This document shows, piece by piece, positions 37,730 through 47,213 of a stretch of 64,000 bases of DNA. The notes under the pieces are model-generated. The model ran no database searches and was not told the origin of the DNA. It saw only the letters and a list, made by a program, of their open reading frames with translations. Positions within the stretch are counted from its first letter, which is position 1; every line of letters begins with the position of its first letter. The translations under genes and the position numbers were made by a program. This DNA comes from Pseudoalteromonas sp. (GTDB lineage: Bacteria; Pseudomonadota; Gammaproteobacteria; Enterobacterales; Alteromonadaceae), in assembly GCF_018402495.1 (NCBI RefSeq), contig NZ_JAGYIU010000003.1, forward strand, positions 310,001-374,000. The letters are read 5' to 3'.

Positions 37730-40411
37730 ATGTTAAATCAATATAGACTGCATAAATTGTCGTTGGCAATCGGTCTTGGTCTAGTGGCAGGTTCAGCTAA
37801 TGTGAGCGCTGCCCAATTAGATCAAAGTGAAATAGAAGAAGTTGTTGCGGTAGGTACACGTTTACAAGGGAGTGCTGCTGCGGTTGTTGAAGAGCGGAAA
37901 AATCAAGCGTTTGTTGCCGATATTTTAGGTGCTGAGCAGTTATCTCGCACCGGCGACGGTGATGCGGCATCAGCACTTCGCCGTGTTACTGGTTTAACGC
38001 TAGTTGATGGCAAGTTCATTTACGTGCGCGGCCTAGGTGAGCGTTATTCAAGTGCGCGTTTAAACGGAGCGAATATCCCCAGCCCCGATTTAACCCGTAA
38101 TGTTGTACCGCTAGATATTTTTCCTGCAAGTATTATAGAAAGTATGGCAGTGCAAAAGTCATACTCTCCTGATATGCCTGCTGCCTTTGGTGGTGGTAAT
38201 ATCGATATTCGTACAAAGTCAATTCCTTCTGAATTTACAGCGGGTTTTTCTGCGGGTATAGCCAAAGATACATCAGCAGATAAAGGGTTTACTTATAAAA
38301 GTAACGATAGTGATATCCCACAAATACTCAATGAGGCAATTGTAAAATACCGTGGTAATTTTAGTGTCAGTAATATTATTGACAGAGACAACTTGGTAGA
38401 TACCGATTCAGCTACTCGCTCAGAGCAAGCAATCGCTATCAATAATCAGCTACTAAAATCTATACCGCGTGATTACACACTTAAAAATGAATCACTTGAC
38501 CCAAGTTGGGATATAAAAGCGCATTTAGGTAATAGCTTTAATGAGCCATGGTTAGACGGGACTGTGGGCTTTTTAGTCTCAGGTGAATACGATAAAGAGT
38601 GGGATGCTTCAAATAGGCGCTCAGCAGTTATTGCACAAAATATCAGTGAAGACTGTGCCACAACGTTAGATACTGCAGAAGATGTTAGTACATCGTGTTT
38701 TAACACAGTGAAAGACTCTAAAGTAACGACCGAGAACGAGCGTTATAACGCAACACTGAATCTAGGTTACAAGCTAGATACCCACAGTGTTTCGTTTATG
38801 AGTTTATTTTTACGTGACATAGAAGATGAAACGGAAATTGCTACTTCGCAAAGCCCCGCAGGTAGTTCTGTGTTTACCATTGCTAATACTAACCAAGCAA
38901 ACCGTACCCACGAGTTTATTTTAGAAGAGCGTACACTCACGGTTAATCAGTTACTTGGTCAACATACGTTTTTAGATTATTGGGGAATTGGTGCTGATTG
39001 GCAATATACACGTTCAAAAGCAACTACAGACATACCTACAAGCACAGATTTTAGGTTTCGTGACAATTACGATGATGCTGGTAATTACGTAAATTCGCAA
39101 ATAACGGGTGATGACAATAGAGCTATATTTTCTTATATAGACATGGAAGATAGAGTGAACTCATACGGTGGTAATTTAACGCTTCCTTTAAGCTTTTCTG
39201 CTGTTGAAGTTGAGTTAAAAGGGGGTTTTGATGTCTCCGACCGCGCGCGTATTTATAACACCTCAAGCTTTGCGATGAATAACGGCACCGGACTTTCACT
39301 TGTTGTTGCCAATGACCCACTATTAGCAAGTAGCTATTTAACTGATGAGTTTATTGACGGTCAACGTATGTTGCTTGACTTTAATGAGCCTTCTGCGCCT
39401 GATGCAGATGACTATTTAGCTGGGCAAAAAATAGAGGCTGGTTACGGTTCGTTTGACATTATTTATGACAACCTGATTCGAGTTAGTGGCGGTGTGCGTT
39501 ATGAAGAGTTTAAGCAAACGTCAATTGGTACATCAAGCTTAATTTTTACTGCGGATGATCTGAATAATTTTTATTCTGCGGATAAAATTGCAGCGGGTAG
39601 TATTCTTGAAGATGATTTCTTCACTGCACTTTCACTGACCTATTTAGGCTCAGAAAACTATCAGGTTCGCTTAGGATATGGTGAAACGGTAGTTCGACCT
39701 GACTTACGTGAGGTTGTGCCTGTGTCTTATTTTGACCCTCGTACAGATATTCGTACTTTTGGTCGCAGTGGCCTGCAAAGTAGCCCCATTAAAAACTATG
39801 ACTTACGTTATGAGTATTATGGCGAAACAGGTGATTCGTTCTCTGTTGCTGCGTTTTACAAAGACATAGAAAAACCTATTGAAACTGTTTTACGTGTTGG
39901 CGATGAGGATTATTCTGCTACGTTTGTAAATGGTGAAACGGCAGAAGTGTATGGTGTTGAAGCTGAATGGCTAAAAGATCTTACATTCTTAACAGAAGGC
40001 TTATTTACAAGTGGTAACATTACGTTAAGCGATTCAGAAGCAAGTATTGATCCGGCGTTTGCGGGTAACTTAACTAATCCAACAAAGCGTATGACAGGGC
40101 ATTCAAAGTACGTTGTTAACTTACAATTAAACTACGACTCAATGGATGGACAACACAGTAGTTCTTTAGTGTATAACGTCTCTGGTGAGCGTATATTAGC
40201 GGCGGGTATTGCAGGGCGAGATGATGCCTATGAGCAGCCCTTTAACTCATTAGACTTAGTGTATACGTGGTATCCTGATTTTAATTCTAACGTGAAGTTT
40301 AGAATTAAAAACTTACTTGATGAGCAGCAAGAGGTAACTCAGTCAGATATTATAGTACGCTCGAAAGAAATTGGTACTAGTTTTGATATTAGCTATAGCT
40401 ATTCATTTTAA
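37730..40411 (+). CDS. TonB-dependent receptor
   Basis: 893-residue outer-membrane transporter. Signal peptide about 1-27 (VSA-AQ). A TonB-box-like EEVVAVGTR follows, then the plug (about 55-170: GDGDAASALRRVTGLTLVDGKFIYVRGLGERYSSARLNG, VQKSYSPDMPAAFGGGNIDIRTK). The plug style with GLGERYSS belongs to a class distinct from siderophore receptors, with large polar or organic ligands. The barrel ends in Ser-Tyr-Ser-Phe. In a two-gene unit with the lipoprotein and close to a dedicated TonB2 operon. Ligand unknown. Confidence 0.9.
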   Translation: MLNQYRLHKLSLAIGLGLVAGSANVSAAQLDQSEIEEVVAVGTRLQGSAAAVVEERKNQAFVADILGAEQLSRTGDGDAASALRRVTGLTLVDGKFIYVRGLGERYSSARLNGANIPSPDLTRNVVPLDIFPASIIESMAVQKSYSPDMPAAFGGGNIDIRTKSIPSEFTAGFSAGIAKDTSADKGFTYKSNDSDIPQILNEAIVKYRGNFSVSNIIDRDNLVDTDSATRSEQAIAINNQLLKSIPRDYTLKNESLDPSWDIKAHLGNSFNEPWLDGTVGFLVSGEYDKEWDASNRRSAVIAQNISEDCATTLDTAEDVSTSCFNTVKDSKVTTENERYNATLNLGYKLDTHSVSFMSLFLRDIEDETEIATSQSPAGSSVFTIANTNQANRTHEFILEERTLTVNQLLGQHTFLDYWGIGADWQYTRSKATTDIPTSTDFRFRDNYDDAGNYVNSQITGDDNRAIFSYIDMEDRVNSYGGNLTLPLSFSAVEVELKGGFDVSDRARIYNTSSFAMNNGTGLSLVVANDPLLASSYLTDEFIDGQRMLLDFNEPSAPDADDYLAGQKIEAGYGSFDIIYDNLIRVSGGVRYEEFKQTSIGTSSLIFTADDLNNFYSADKIAAGSILEDDFFTALSLTYLGSENYQVRLGYGETVVRPDLREVVPVSYFDPRTDIRTFGRSGLQSSPIKNYDLRYEYYGETGDSFSVAAFYKDIEKPIETVLRVGDEDYSATFVNGETAEVYGVEAEWLKDLTFLTEGLFTSGNITLSDSEASIDPAFAGNLTNPTKRMTGHSKYVVNLQLNYDSMDGQHSSSLVYNVSGERILAAGIAGRDDAYEQPFNSLDLVYTWYPDFNSNVKFRIKNLLDEQQEVTQSDIIVRSKEIGTSFDISYSYSF

Positions 40412-40458
40412 CTAACTCTGGCCTAGGAAGGCGAATACAATAAAACCTAACGCCGATT

Positions 40459-40487
40459 AGCCCTATTTTACGATAGGGCTTTTTTTA
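40459..40487 (+). terminator. Terminator after the TonB-dependent receptor
   Basis: Stem AGCCCTAT / ATAGGGCT, TTTACG loop, seven Ts. Confidence 0.92.
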
Positions 40488-40638
40488 TCACTATGAAAAA
40501 AATTTAAGTTACAGTTTATTGACTAGTTTTAGTGTGCTGGTGGTGTTAGCTTAGGGCTGTAAAAATTAAATCTCACGCAATGAATTTTTAATTTTTAATG
40601 TATAGGCTCCTTTTATGAATCAAACAGTGGAACAAACA

Positions 40639-41757
40639 ATGAAAAAAGTAGGATTAGTCGGATGGCGCGGCATGGTAGGCTCAGTGTTACTAGAGCGAAT
40701 GAAACAACAACATGATTTTGCACATATCGACACCACCTTTTTCACCACCTCACAAGCAGGTCAGCTTGGCCCAGATTTAGCGGGTGCGGCCAAACCGCTT
40801 TTAGATGCCAGCGATATTTCTGAACTTGCAAAAATGGACATTATTGTTACGTGTCAGGGCGGTGACTATACCAATGCGGTGTATCCAAAATTACGTGAAT
40901 CAGGTTGGAATGGCTATTGGATAGATGCCGCCTCTGCACTGCGTATGAGCGATGACAGTATTATCGTGCTCGATCCCGTTAACAAAGATGTGATTGAACA
41001 AGGGCTTGAGCAAGGCGTTAAAACCTTTGTGGGTGGAAACTGCACGGTTTCACTTATGCTATTAGCGCTAGGTGGTTTATTTGAGCACGACTTAATTGCA
41101 TGGGTAAGCCCAATGACTTACCAAGCGGCGTCGGGCGCGGGGGCGCGCAATATGAAAGAGCTCATTGCACAAATGGGCGCTATTCATGCAAGTGTTGCGC
41201 AGCAATTAGATAACCCAAGCTCAGCGATATTAGAAATTGATAAAATAGTTAGTGAAAAAATGGCATCAAGGGATTTGCCTCAAGATCAATTTGGTGTGCC
41301 ACTGGCGGGTAGCTTGATCCCGTGGATTGATGTGCCGATGCCAAGTGGGCAATCAAAAGAAGAGTGGAAAGCGCAAGTTGAAGCCAACAAGATTTTAGGC
41401 TCATCTAAACAACCGGTGCCTATTGATGGGTTATGTGTACGTATTGGTGCAATGCGTTGTCATAGCCAAGCGATGACCATTAAATTACGTGAAGACATTA
41501 GCGTAGAAAAAATAGAAGATATTTTAGCCTCGCACAATGAGTGGGTTAAAGTTATTCCTAATGAGCGCGACATTACCAGTACCGACTTAACTACAGTAAA
41601 AGTAACGGGTACGTTAAGTATTCCTGTTGGCCGCATTCGTAAATTGGCTATGGGACCTAAATATATCAGTGCCTTTACCGTAGGCGATCAGCTTTTATGG
41701 GGCGCCGCCGAGCCACTTCGCCGTATGCTTCGTATTATTGTTGACAATAAATATTAA
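40639..41757 (+). CDS. asd: Aspartate-semialdehyde dehydrogenase
   Basis: NADPH-dependent reduction of aspartyl phosphate to aspartate semialdehyde, the branch point to lysine/diaminopimelate, threonine and methionine. With the ATG at 40639 the N-terminus [20 protein letters not shown] matches E. coli Asd and the catalytic Cys falls at 135 in [10 protein letters not shown], as in E. coli. C-terminal [12 protein letters not shown] is also conserved. 372 residues (E. coli 367). An ATG 24 bases upstream is open but less family-like. No lysine riboswitch was recognised upstream. Confidence 0.95.
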   Translation: MKKVGLVGWRGMVGSVLLERMKQQHDFAHIDTTFFTTSQAGQLGPDLAGAAKPLLDASDISELAKMDIIVTCQGGDYTNAVYPKLRESGWNGYWIDAASALRMSDDSIIVLDPVNKDVIEQGLEQGVKTFVGGNCTVSLMLLALGGLFEHDLIAWVSPMTYQAASGAGARNMKELIAQMGAIHASVAQQLDNPSSAILEIDKIVSEKMASRDLPQDQFGVPLAGSLIPWIDVPMPSGQSKEEWKAQVEANKILGSSKQPVPIDGLCVRIGAMRCHSQAMTIKLREDISVEKIEDILASHNEWVKVIPNERDITSTDLTTVKVTGTLSIPVGRIRKLAMGPKYISAFTVGDQLLWGAAEPLRRMLRIIVDNKY

Positions 41758-41772
41758 TTTTATTGTTAATTT

Positions 41773-41823
41773 AGGGCGTGTTGCTTTTGTGGATTTGAAA
41801 TATGCTAATCCACAAAGGTAACG
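41773..41823. repeat. Imperfect palindromic intergenic repeat
   Basis: Left arm GGGCGTGTTGCTTTTGTGGATT and right arm AATCCACAAAGGTAACGTGTGC form an inverted repeat (inner 7 bp GTGGATT/AATCCAC perfect). The left arm is related to the fragment at 30165 and a further partial copy lies at about 41908-41925. Non-coding. Confidence 0.55.
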
Positions 41824-42013
41824 TGTGCTTAATTGGTATAGCCGCCTTCGTTTTTTCTAAGTTATATTGACACTTTAAATTTAGCGCTACGATTAAAGTG
41901 ATTTCTAGCAAAGGTTAACAGGCTCTTGTTAGAGCGCTATTTTTATTAGGTTATTCCTTGCTCATTTGCTACCAACTTACTATATTCATAAAGGTTTCCT
42001 GTGGATTTACACT

Positions 42014-43972
42014 ATGAATATATCAAAAAAATTAAAGCTCTCTTTTGCTTTGGCAATTGCACTTCCTTTACTTATTATCGCCGCTTTAGTGATATCGCAA
42101 ACAAGGCAGCAAGCGCTGGATAATTTTGCTCAATTAAGTGAACGAGAGGCGCGTCAGGTCGATAATGCAATTACTATGTTTTTTGCTGAAATTGCAAAAA
42201 ATGTTGATTATTTGGCCTCTCATAAAAATGTTATAAATGCACAGCGTGATGTAAAAACGCACATGGATGCCACTCGTGCTGTAATGCTAAATCATCCAAA
42301 TCAAAGCCCAACAGAGCAAGCTGCGTTTAGGTTATTTGAACACTTTGGCCAAACACACCCAGGCCTAGCTTATATTTATATGGGTAACGAGCAAGGTGGT
42401 TATATTCAATGGCCAATGGGTGAGGTTAATGCAAATTATGATCCCCGTGAGCGCCCTTGGTATACCACAGCAAAAAATGCTAACGGTAAAACAACGCGTA
42501 CAAATGCATATTACTGGGCTGCGGATGATTTAGTTATTGTGTCAACGGTTAAAGCGATAATGGATAATAATCGTTTTATTGGTGCTCAAGGTATGGATGT
42601 ATCACTGGGCGGCCTAACCGATATTATTTCTAAGATCAAACTTGGCGAAACTGGCTACCTAATGCTCATAGAAGATAGTGGCAATGTGCTTGTTGACGTA
42701 AAAAACCCGAGTTACCTATTTAAAGATATTTCTTCTATTGCAGATGGTAAATATGCGCATCTGGCTAAAAATGCTAAAGGTTTATTTGATATAAATATTG
42801 ATAACACGCAGTATTTAGCTAATATCTACACGTCAAAAAAGTTAGGGTGGAAGTTTATTGGGTTAGTTGAAAAATCGGAGGTTATGAGTGTAGCTAACAC
42901 CATGGCTTATACAATTTTAGTGATTAGCGCTGTGCTGATCGGTATTTTTATTGCGATAGCGAGTTACATTTCTAAATTAATATCCGCGCCCATTGTTGAA
43001 GTGAGTGATGGTTTAACTGAAATATCACAAGGTGGAGGCGATTTAACTCAACGCTTGGCTATTAAAACTAATGATGAGACCGCTAAATTAGCCACTAGCT
43101 TTAATTTATTCTTGAACCTTATTAGTGAACTTGTTCAGCAAATTAATGACTGTGCGCAAAATGTGAGTAAGACCTCATCACAAACCTCATCACAAGCATC
43201 ACAATTAACAAACTCTACCAGCCAACAGCAACAAGCATTAGAAATGGCGGCAGCGGCCATTAATGAAATGGCTGCCACTGCCAATGAAGTTTCTAGCAGC
43301 TGTGCTAATGCAGCAGAGCTTGCTACGCAAACTCAGCAGGCATCTGATTTAGGCCAATCGGTTATTACACAAACGGCCGAAAGTGTTATTAAATTATGTG
43401 AAGTTATTAATAATGCGTCTGCTGATATTAGCCAGCTTGACGCTGAAAGTGAAAACATCATGTCTATACTGAGTGTAATACGTGGTATTTCGGAACAAAC
43501 TAATTTGCTTGCTCTTAACGCTGCTATTGAGGCTGCTCGCGCGGGTGAGCATGGTCGAGGCTTTGCCGTTGTAGCTGATGAAGTACGGGCATTATCGCAA
43601 CGAACCGCTGAGTCTACAGAGGAGGTGGCTTCACAGCTTGATAAGTTGCGCAGTATGTCCTCTAAAGTATCTAAGGATATGGAGCGCAGTATTGAAACGA
43701 CTAATAAAACCGTGGAACTTGCGCATTCGGCACAACACCAATTTAGTGAGATCACAGCATCTATAGTCAACATTAGTGATTTGAATACGCAAATAGCCAC
43801 AGCTGCAGAAGAGCAACAACATGTTGCAGAAGATATAAACCGTAATGTAACAGAAATAAAAAATGCAGCAGATGAAGTGAGTAATATTGCAGTTACAACG
43901 AGTGAAAACGGCAATGAAATGAATCGACTGTCTTCTATACTGACAGACTTGGTAGGCAAATTTAAAGTATAA
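42014..43972 (+). CDS. Methyl-accepting chemotaxis protein with dCache sensor
   Basis: 652-residue chemoreceptor. TM1 about 10-30, dCache-1 periplasmic domain about 38-280 ([17 protein letters not shown] ligand-pocket motif, [11 protein letters not shown]), TM2 about 290-312, HAMP with GGGDLTQRL, and signalling tip [21 protein letters not shown] start at ATG 42014 ([18 protein letters not shown]); the frame is open 16 codons further up but that part lacks the family pattern. Only distantly similar to the chemoreceptor at 27172, with the same architecture. Cognate ligand unknown. Confidence 0.92.
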   Translation: MNISKKLKLSFALAIALPLLIIAALVISQTRQQALDNFAQLSEREARQVDNAITMFFAEIAKNVDYLASHKNVINAQRDVKTHMDATRAVMLNHPNQSPTEQAAFRLFEHFGQTHPGLAYIYMGNEQGGYIQWPMGEVNANYDPRERPWYTTAKNANGKTTRTNAYYWAADDLVIVSTVKAIMDNNRFIGAQGMDVSLGGLTDIISKIKLGETGYLMLIEDSGNVLVDVKNPSYLFKDISSIADGKYAHLAKNAKGLFDINIDNTQYLANIYTSKKLGWKFIGLVEKSEVMSVANTMAYTILVISAVLIGIFIAIASYISKLISAPIVEVSDGLTEISQGGGDLTQRLAIKTNDETAKLATSFNLFLNLISELVQQINDCAQNVSKTSSQTSSQASQLTNSTSQQQQALEMAAAAINEMAATANEVSSSCANAAELATQTQQASDLGQSVITQTAESVIKLCEVINNASADISQLDAESENIMSILSVIRGISEQTNLLALNAAIEAARAGEHGRGFAVVADEVRALSQRTAESTEEVASQLDKLRSMSSKVSKDMERSIETTNKTVELAHSAQHQFSEITASIVNISDLNTQIATAAEEQQHVAEDINRNVTEIKNAADEVSNIAVTTSENGNEMNRLSSILTDLVGKFKV

Positions 43973-44126
43973 ATAATAGGGAAGGTGAATACTTGCGCTT
44001 ACTTTGGGTTGTTTAATCCGCATGAGGTTTGTAATTGTGCGGACTCGATAACGACTCATGCTCTTTATCACCCTTCATTTAGGCAACAATCGTTAATTGC
44101 TTTTAGGCAAAATCTTTCGAGCAGCG

Positions 44127-44206
44127 CCTGTTTGGTATTAATACTGCATTATTGTCTATTTATGGGAAATAACCATAAACTTAGCCTTGCTTAAATACCA
44201 AACAGG
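44127..44206. repeat. Nested inverted repeats (possible structured element or terminator)
   Basis: Outer arms CCTGTTTGGTATT (44127-44139) and AATACCAAACAGG (44194-44206) are perfect 13-bp complements 54 nt apart. Inside is a second perfect hairpin TTTATGG (44159-44165) / CCATAAA (44173-44179). Lies between the chemoreceptor gene and the convergent channel gene; no T-run directly adjoins the outer stem. Confidence 0.6.
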
Positions 44207-44248
44207 TTGCTGTAAATTTAACTTTGAAAGATAATTAGACTCTGACTT

Positions 44249-45052
44249 TTACTTTTTAAGTAATTGTTTTAACTCTGCTAATTGTATTTTTAGCTCCTCC
44301 ACTTGCCCTTGCGTAGCCGGTAAGTCATCACTGTTTGTTTGCTCATCTCGAGCATTACGGTGCTCTTGTGACATTACCTCTAAAATAGTCCCTACCATCA
44401 TATTTAAAAATATAAATGCGGTTAAAAAGATAAAGGTTAAGTAATAAATCCAACTTAAGTTATATACTTCCATTGTTTCGTACATCACGTCGGTCCAGTC
44501 TTCGAATGTCGCGATCCTAAACAAAGTCAGCATAGAAATAGATACATCACCCCATAAAAATGAATTTATATGAGCAAATAACATACTCCCTATAGCAGCG
44601 TAAATATAAAAGATAACAAACATAAGTAGCGCAATATAGCCCATTTGCGGAATGGCTTTTATGAGTGAGTTAACTAATAAACGCAGTTCTGGGATCATCG
44701 ACACCAAGCGTAATACACGAAATATACGCAATAAACGCGCGATAAACACACTTGAGCCAGCAGCAGGGTATAAACTTCCGACTACAATAATAAAGTCGAA
44801 TATATTCCAGCCTTTAGAAAAGAAATCTTTAAATCCTTTGCCAGCAAAATAACGAATAATGAGTTCGATTAAAAAAAACACCGTTATGCCCATGTCCATC
44901 CACTGCAAGGCACGTTCGGCTGTAGGATGTAAAGAATAGGTATGTGCGCCAACTGTTAGCGCTGATATAATAATTACAGCGATAACAAATGATTGAAAAA
45001 CTTTACTTTTATCTATACGCTGAAACAGCTTTTGTAACTGCGACAACATCAT
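44249..45052 (-). CDS. Single-domain voltage-gated cation channel (BacNav/Cav-like)
   Basis: 267-residue six-TM ion channel subunit that should assemble as a tetramer. S4 carries regularly spaced Arg (106, 109, 112, 115) in ARLLRIFRVLRLVSMIPELR. The pore loop between S5 and S6 reads TFEDWTD (182-188). A C-terminal coiled coil (about 245-266, QVEELKIQLAELKQLLKK) follows S6 as in BacNav. The filter differs from TLESWSM of NavAb by acidic residues at the two positions that confer Ca selectivity in engineered CavAb (TLDDWSD), so Ca permeation is plausible (inference). Confidence 0.85.
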   Translation of the reverse strand: MMLSQLQKLFQRIDKSKVFQSFVIAVIIISALTVGAHTYSLHPTAERALQWMDMGITVFFLIELIIRYFAGKGFKDFFSKGWNIFDFIIVVGSLYPAAGSSVFIARLLRIFRVLRLVSMIPELRLLVNSLIKAIPQMGYIALLMFVIFYIYAAIGSMLFAHINSFLWGDVSISMLTLFRIATFEDWTDVMYETMEVYNLSWIYYLTFIFLTAFIFLNMMVGTILEVMSQEHRNARDEQTNSDDLPATQGQVEELKIQLAELKQLLKK

Positions 45053-45149
45053 AATTTACCCTTAACAGTTATAAATACAAAACCTGTGCAATATACAGCA
45101 AAAATAACGCAAGTGAGTAGTTTTCCCGTTAAAATATTAGGATTTTTGA

Positions 45150-45359
45150 ATGTTAAATAAAAAGTTAAAATATCTACTCTCGCTATCGGTAATATTGCTT
45201 TTAGCAGCATGTAACAGTAATAGCCGCTACCATGAAATTCAATCAGCGCGCTTAGGTGAATGCAGTCACATGGCTGATAAACAATATCATGAATGTGTTA
45301 AACAACAGCAAGACAGTTACAAAGAATTTAAAGAACAACAGGTTCGCGAGCAGCAATAA
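45150..45359 (+). CDS. Small lipoprotein
   Basis: 69 residues: signal sequence with lipobox LAAC (Cys21), then a charged helical tail rich in Gln, Glu and Lys (YHECVKQQQDSYKEFKEQQVREQQ) with two further Cys. Function unknown; not recognised. Three nt upstream of the next small gene, so likely one transcript. Confidence 0.7.
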   Translation: MLNKKLKYLLSLSVILLLAACNSNSRYHEIQSARLGECSHMADKQYHECVKQQQDSYKEFKEQQVREQQ

Positions 45360-45362
45360 ACG

Positions 45363-45653
45363 ATGACCAAAACCCAAAAGCAGCTAGATAAACGTATTCG
45401 TCAGCAGTTAACCCTCGCTTGTGAGCAAATAAAAGATACTGTGGAGGGCTTTAGCTTTCTTACTCACTCGGCTGATTTAAACAATCTACCTTCTAAGTTT
45501 AGAGTAAGCTGTTATTTTATTGATGATATTGCACTAGAGCAGGCTAAACAAAAAAATCAGCTAGATTACATCGAGCAGCTTATTTGTAATGCGTTAGCCA
45601 GCTTGAACATACATATTAAAGCCAATGCCATTTCATTTTCTAAGCAGCCATAA
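45363..45653 (+). CDS. Conserved hypothetical protein
   Basis: 96-residue cytoplasmic protein, predicted mixed alpha/beta, without a recognised domain. Starts 3 nt after the lipoprotein stop. The N-terminal helix is strongly basic (KTQKQLDKRIRQQL). No function can be assigned. Confidence 0.65.
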   Translation: MTKTQKQLDKRIRQQLTLACEQIKDTVEGFSFLTHSADLNNLPSKFRVSCYFIDDIALEQAKQKNQLDYIEQLICNALASLNIHIKANAISFSKQP

Positions 45654-45784
45654 TGTGTACGATGGGTTTTGTTTATTCTTCACATTAGCTTGAATTATGC
45701 ATTTATAGGGCCTTTAAAAGCTTTAATATGGAGTGATTTTATTAAGCAGGCTATAATCCCAAAAAATTGTAATAGAGAAATAAT

Positions 45785-45979
45785 ATGGCTGTTCCAACAC
45801 GTTCACAAATAACACCCGGTACTGAAGTAAACATTGTGCTTAAACAAGATCAACGCAGTGGCACTTTAACTAACGGTATCGTAGAGCGAATACTAACAAA
45901 ATCGCCAAATCACCCGCATGGTATTAAAGTACAGTTAGAAGATGGCCAAGTAGGTCGGGTAAAAGAGATCCTTACATGA
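45785..45979 (+). CDS. ywbE: YwbE family protein (DUF2196)
   Basis: 64-residue protein matching the YwbE family: ITPGTEVNIVLKQDQRSGTLTNGIVERILTKSPNHPHGIKVQLEDGQVGRVKEIL, a small beta-barrel-like fold. Function unknown in the family, nucleic-acid binding is possible from the fold. Its stop overlaps the following start (ATGA), so both are coupled. Confidence 0.88.
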   Translation: MAVPTRSQITPGTEVNIVLKQDQRSGTLTNGIVERILTKSPNHPHGIKVQLEDGQVGRVKEILT

Positions 45980-46494
45980 ATGAACTTACCTTAACCGAGT
46001 TTTGGCAATTAGTGACGGTAGATGATCGAACGGCTGATCCAGACTCTGTTTGTCAATCGCTTAAGTTGGCACTGAGCGATTTAACCGATGAACAACTGAT
46101 TGAATTTGATAAACAGTTTAGTATTTGTATGCGCCAAAGTTATACCTGGGATTTATTTGGTGCAGCATTTGTTATGGCTGGTTGTAATGATGAATATGGT
46201 TTTTCAGAATTTAGATGCTGGCTTATTTCTCGTGGTGAAGCAGTTTTTAAAGCCGCACTAGAAAACCCTGATAGCCTAGCCCAGTGCACCCCACTTTATT
46301 TTTTAAATGAGCAACCTTATCCGTACCTAGATGAATATGATTTAATTGCAGGCTTTTTATTTGAAGAGCGTAACGATGATGAGTTACCGTTTATCCCATC
46401 AGGGCTTGAACAACCTAAGGGTAAGCGTTTTAAAGATAAGCCTAAGTTTTTAAAACAAAGTTACCCGCAGTTATTTGCTAAGTACTGGCAATAA
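45976..46494 (+). CDS. DUF4240 domain protein
   Basis: 172 residues. The DUF4240 core is TLTEFWQLV at the N-terminus, then WDLFGAAFVMAGCNDEYGFSEFRCWLISRGEAVFKAALENPDSLA. Members are often found in polymorphic-toxin or immunity contexts, but here it stands alone with ywbE, so no such role is claimed. C-terminal third is charged and unrecognised. Confidence 0.82.
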   Translation: MNELTLTEFWQLVTVDDRTADPDSVCQSLKLALSDLTDEQLIEFDKQFSICMRQSYTWDLFGAAFVMAGCNDEYGFSEFRCWLISRGEAVFKAALENPDSLAQCTPLYFLNEQPYPYLDEYDLIAGFLFEERNDDELPFIPSGLEQPKGKRFKDKPKFLKQSYPQLFAKYWQ

Positions 46495-46757
46495 TCGACC
46501 ATCTTTGACTTTGAATGCATTACTTAGGGTTTATGGGTAATGCATTTTCTTTCCCTTTTATGTAATAAAGCTTACGCCTAGTTTAATCGTATTTGTTGTT
46601 AGCTACGTATTTTAAGTTAGTATTTACGCAGCTGCTTATAGTAAGACAACTTCACATCTTTTATAGTAAATCTCTGTTATAGTTAATATTATATAAAGCG
46701 ACATAGCCAAGCATGGTGACAGTTGCTCATATTTGATACACGAGGATAGAGCCTATA

Positions 46758-47213
46758 ATGAAACTTTTCACACTGGTTTTACTGACCATAAGCCTTTTTA
46801 GCTATCATGCCGTGGCAGGAATGAGTAATAAAGCTCGTTTCATTCCACTTTTAAAAACTAAACTGGGTAATTATGAGGTGACCTCCAGTAACTCTGGGTT
46901 ATGTATTAATAGCCGATTGCAATTTAATAATGCGAATGACCCCGAACAAGGCTTTAGCTTAGGTAAAGAGATTTTATTTAACTCATTACATAATGGAACT
47001 CGCACTATTGAGCAGCCCAATTACTGTTTTATTACCAGTACGCTTAGGTATAAAACTGATGGGCTTGAGAATAGTTTAAGAATGAGCCGCTGTGATAATC
47101 CTATTCACGAAAAATCCATTAAACAAAGTATTACTTTTTTAACCGATAATAGGCTTAAATACACATTAGATAACCCAAGTGTAGAATGCGAATTTATTAA
47201 AGTGGCAGACTAA
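46758..47213 (+). CDS. Exported hypothetical protein
   Basis: 151 residues with a Sec signal peptide (about 1-20, AVA-GM). The mature part is beta-rich with four Cys (C48, C92, C110, C144 approximately) that could form two disulphides. Not recognised. ATG preceded by CGAGGATAGAGCC. Its stop codon overlaps that of umuC on the opposite strand (CTAA at 47210-47213). Confidence 0.65.
   Translation: MKLFTLVLLTISLFSYHAVAGMSNKARFIPLLKTKLGNYEVTSSNSGLCINSRLQFNNANDPEQGFSLGKEILFNSLHNGTRTIEQPNYCFITSTLRYKTDGLENSLRMSRCDNPIHEKSIKQSITFLTDNRLKYTLDNPSVECEFIKVAD

Noticed and set aside
40488..40638. Lysine riboswitch upstream of asd
   Set aside because: No recognisable riboswitch core or leader terminator in the 150 bp.
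43333..43959. Long antisense reading frame across the chemoreceptor signalling domain
   Set aside because: Explained by the codon bias of the Ala/Ser/Glu-rich helix on the other strand.
43985..44194. 69-codon forward frame after the second chemoreceptor gene
   Set aside because: Runs through the nested inverted repeats, lacks a ribosome site and has an unconvincing composition.
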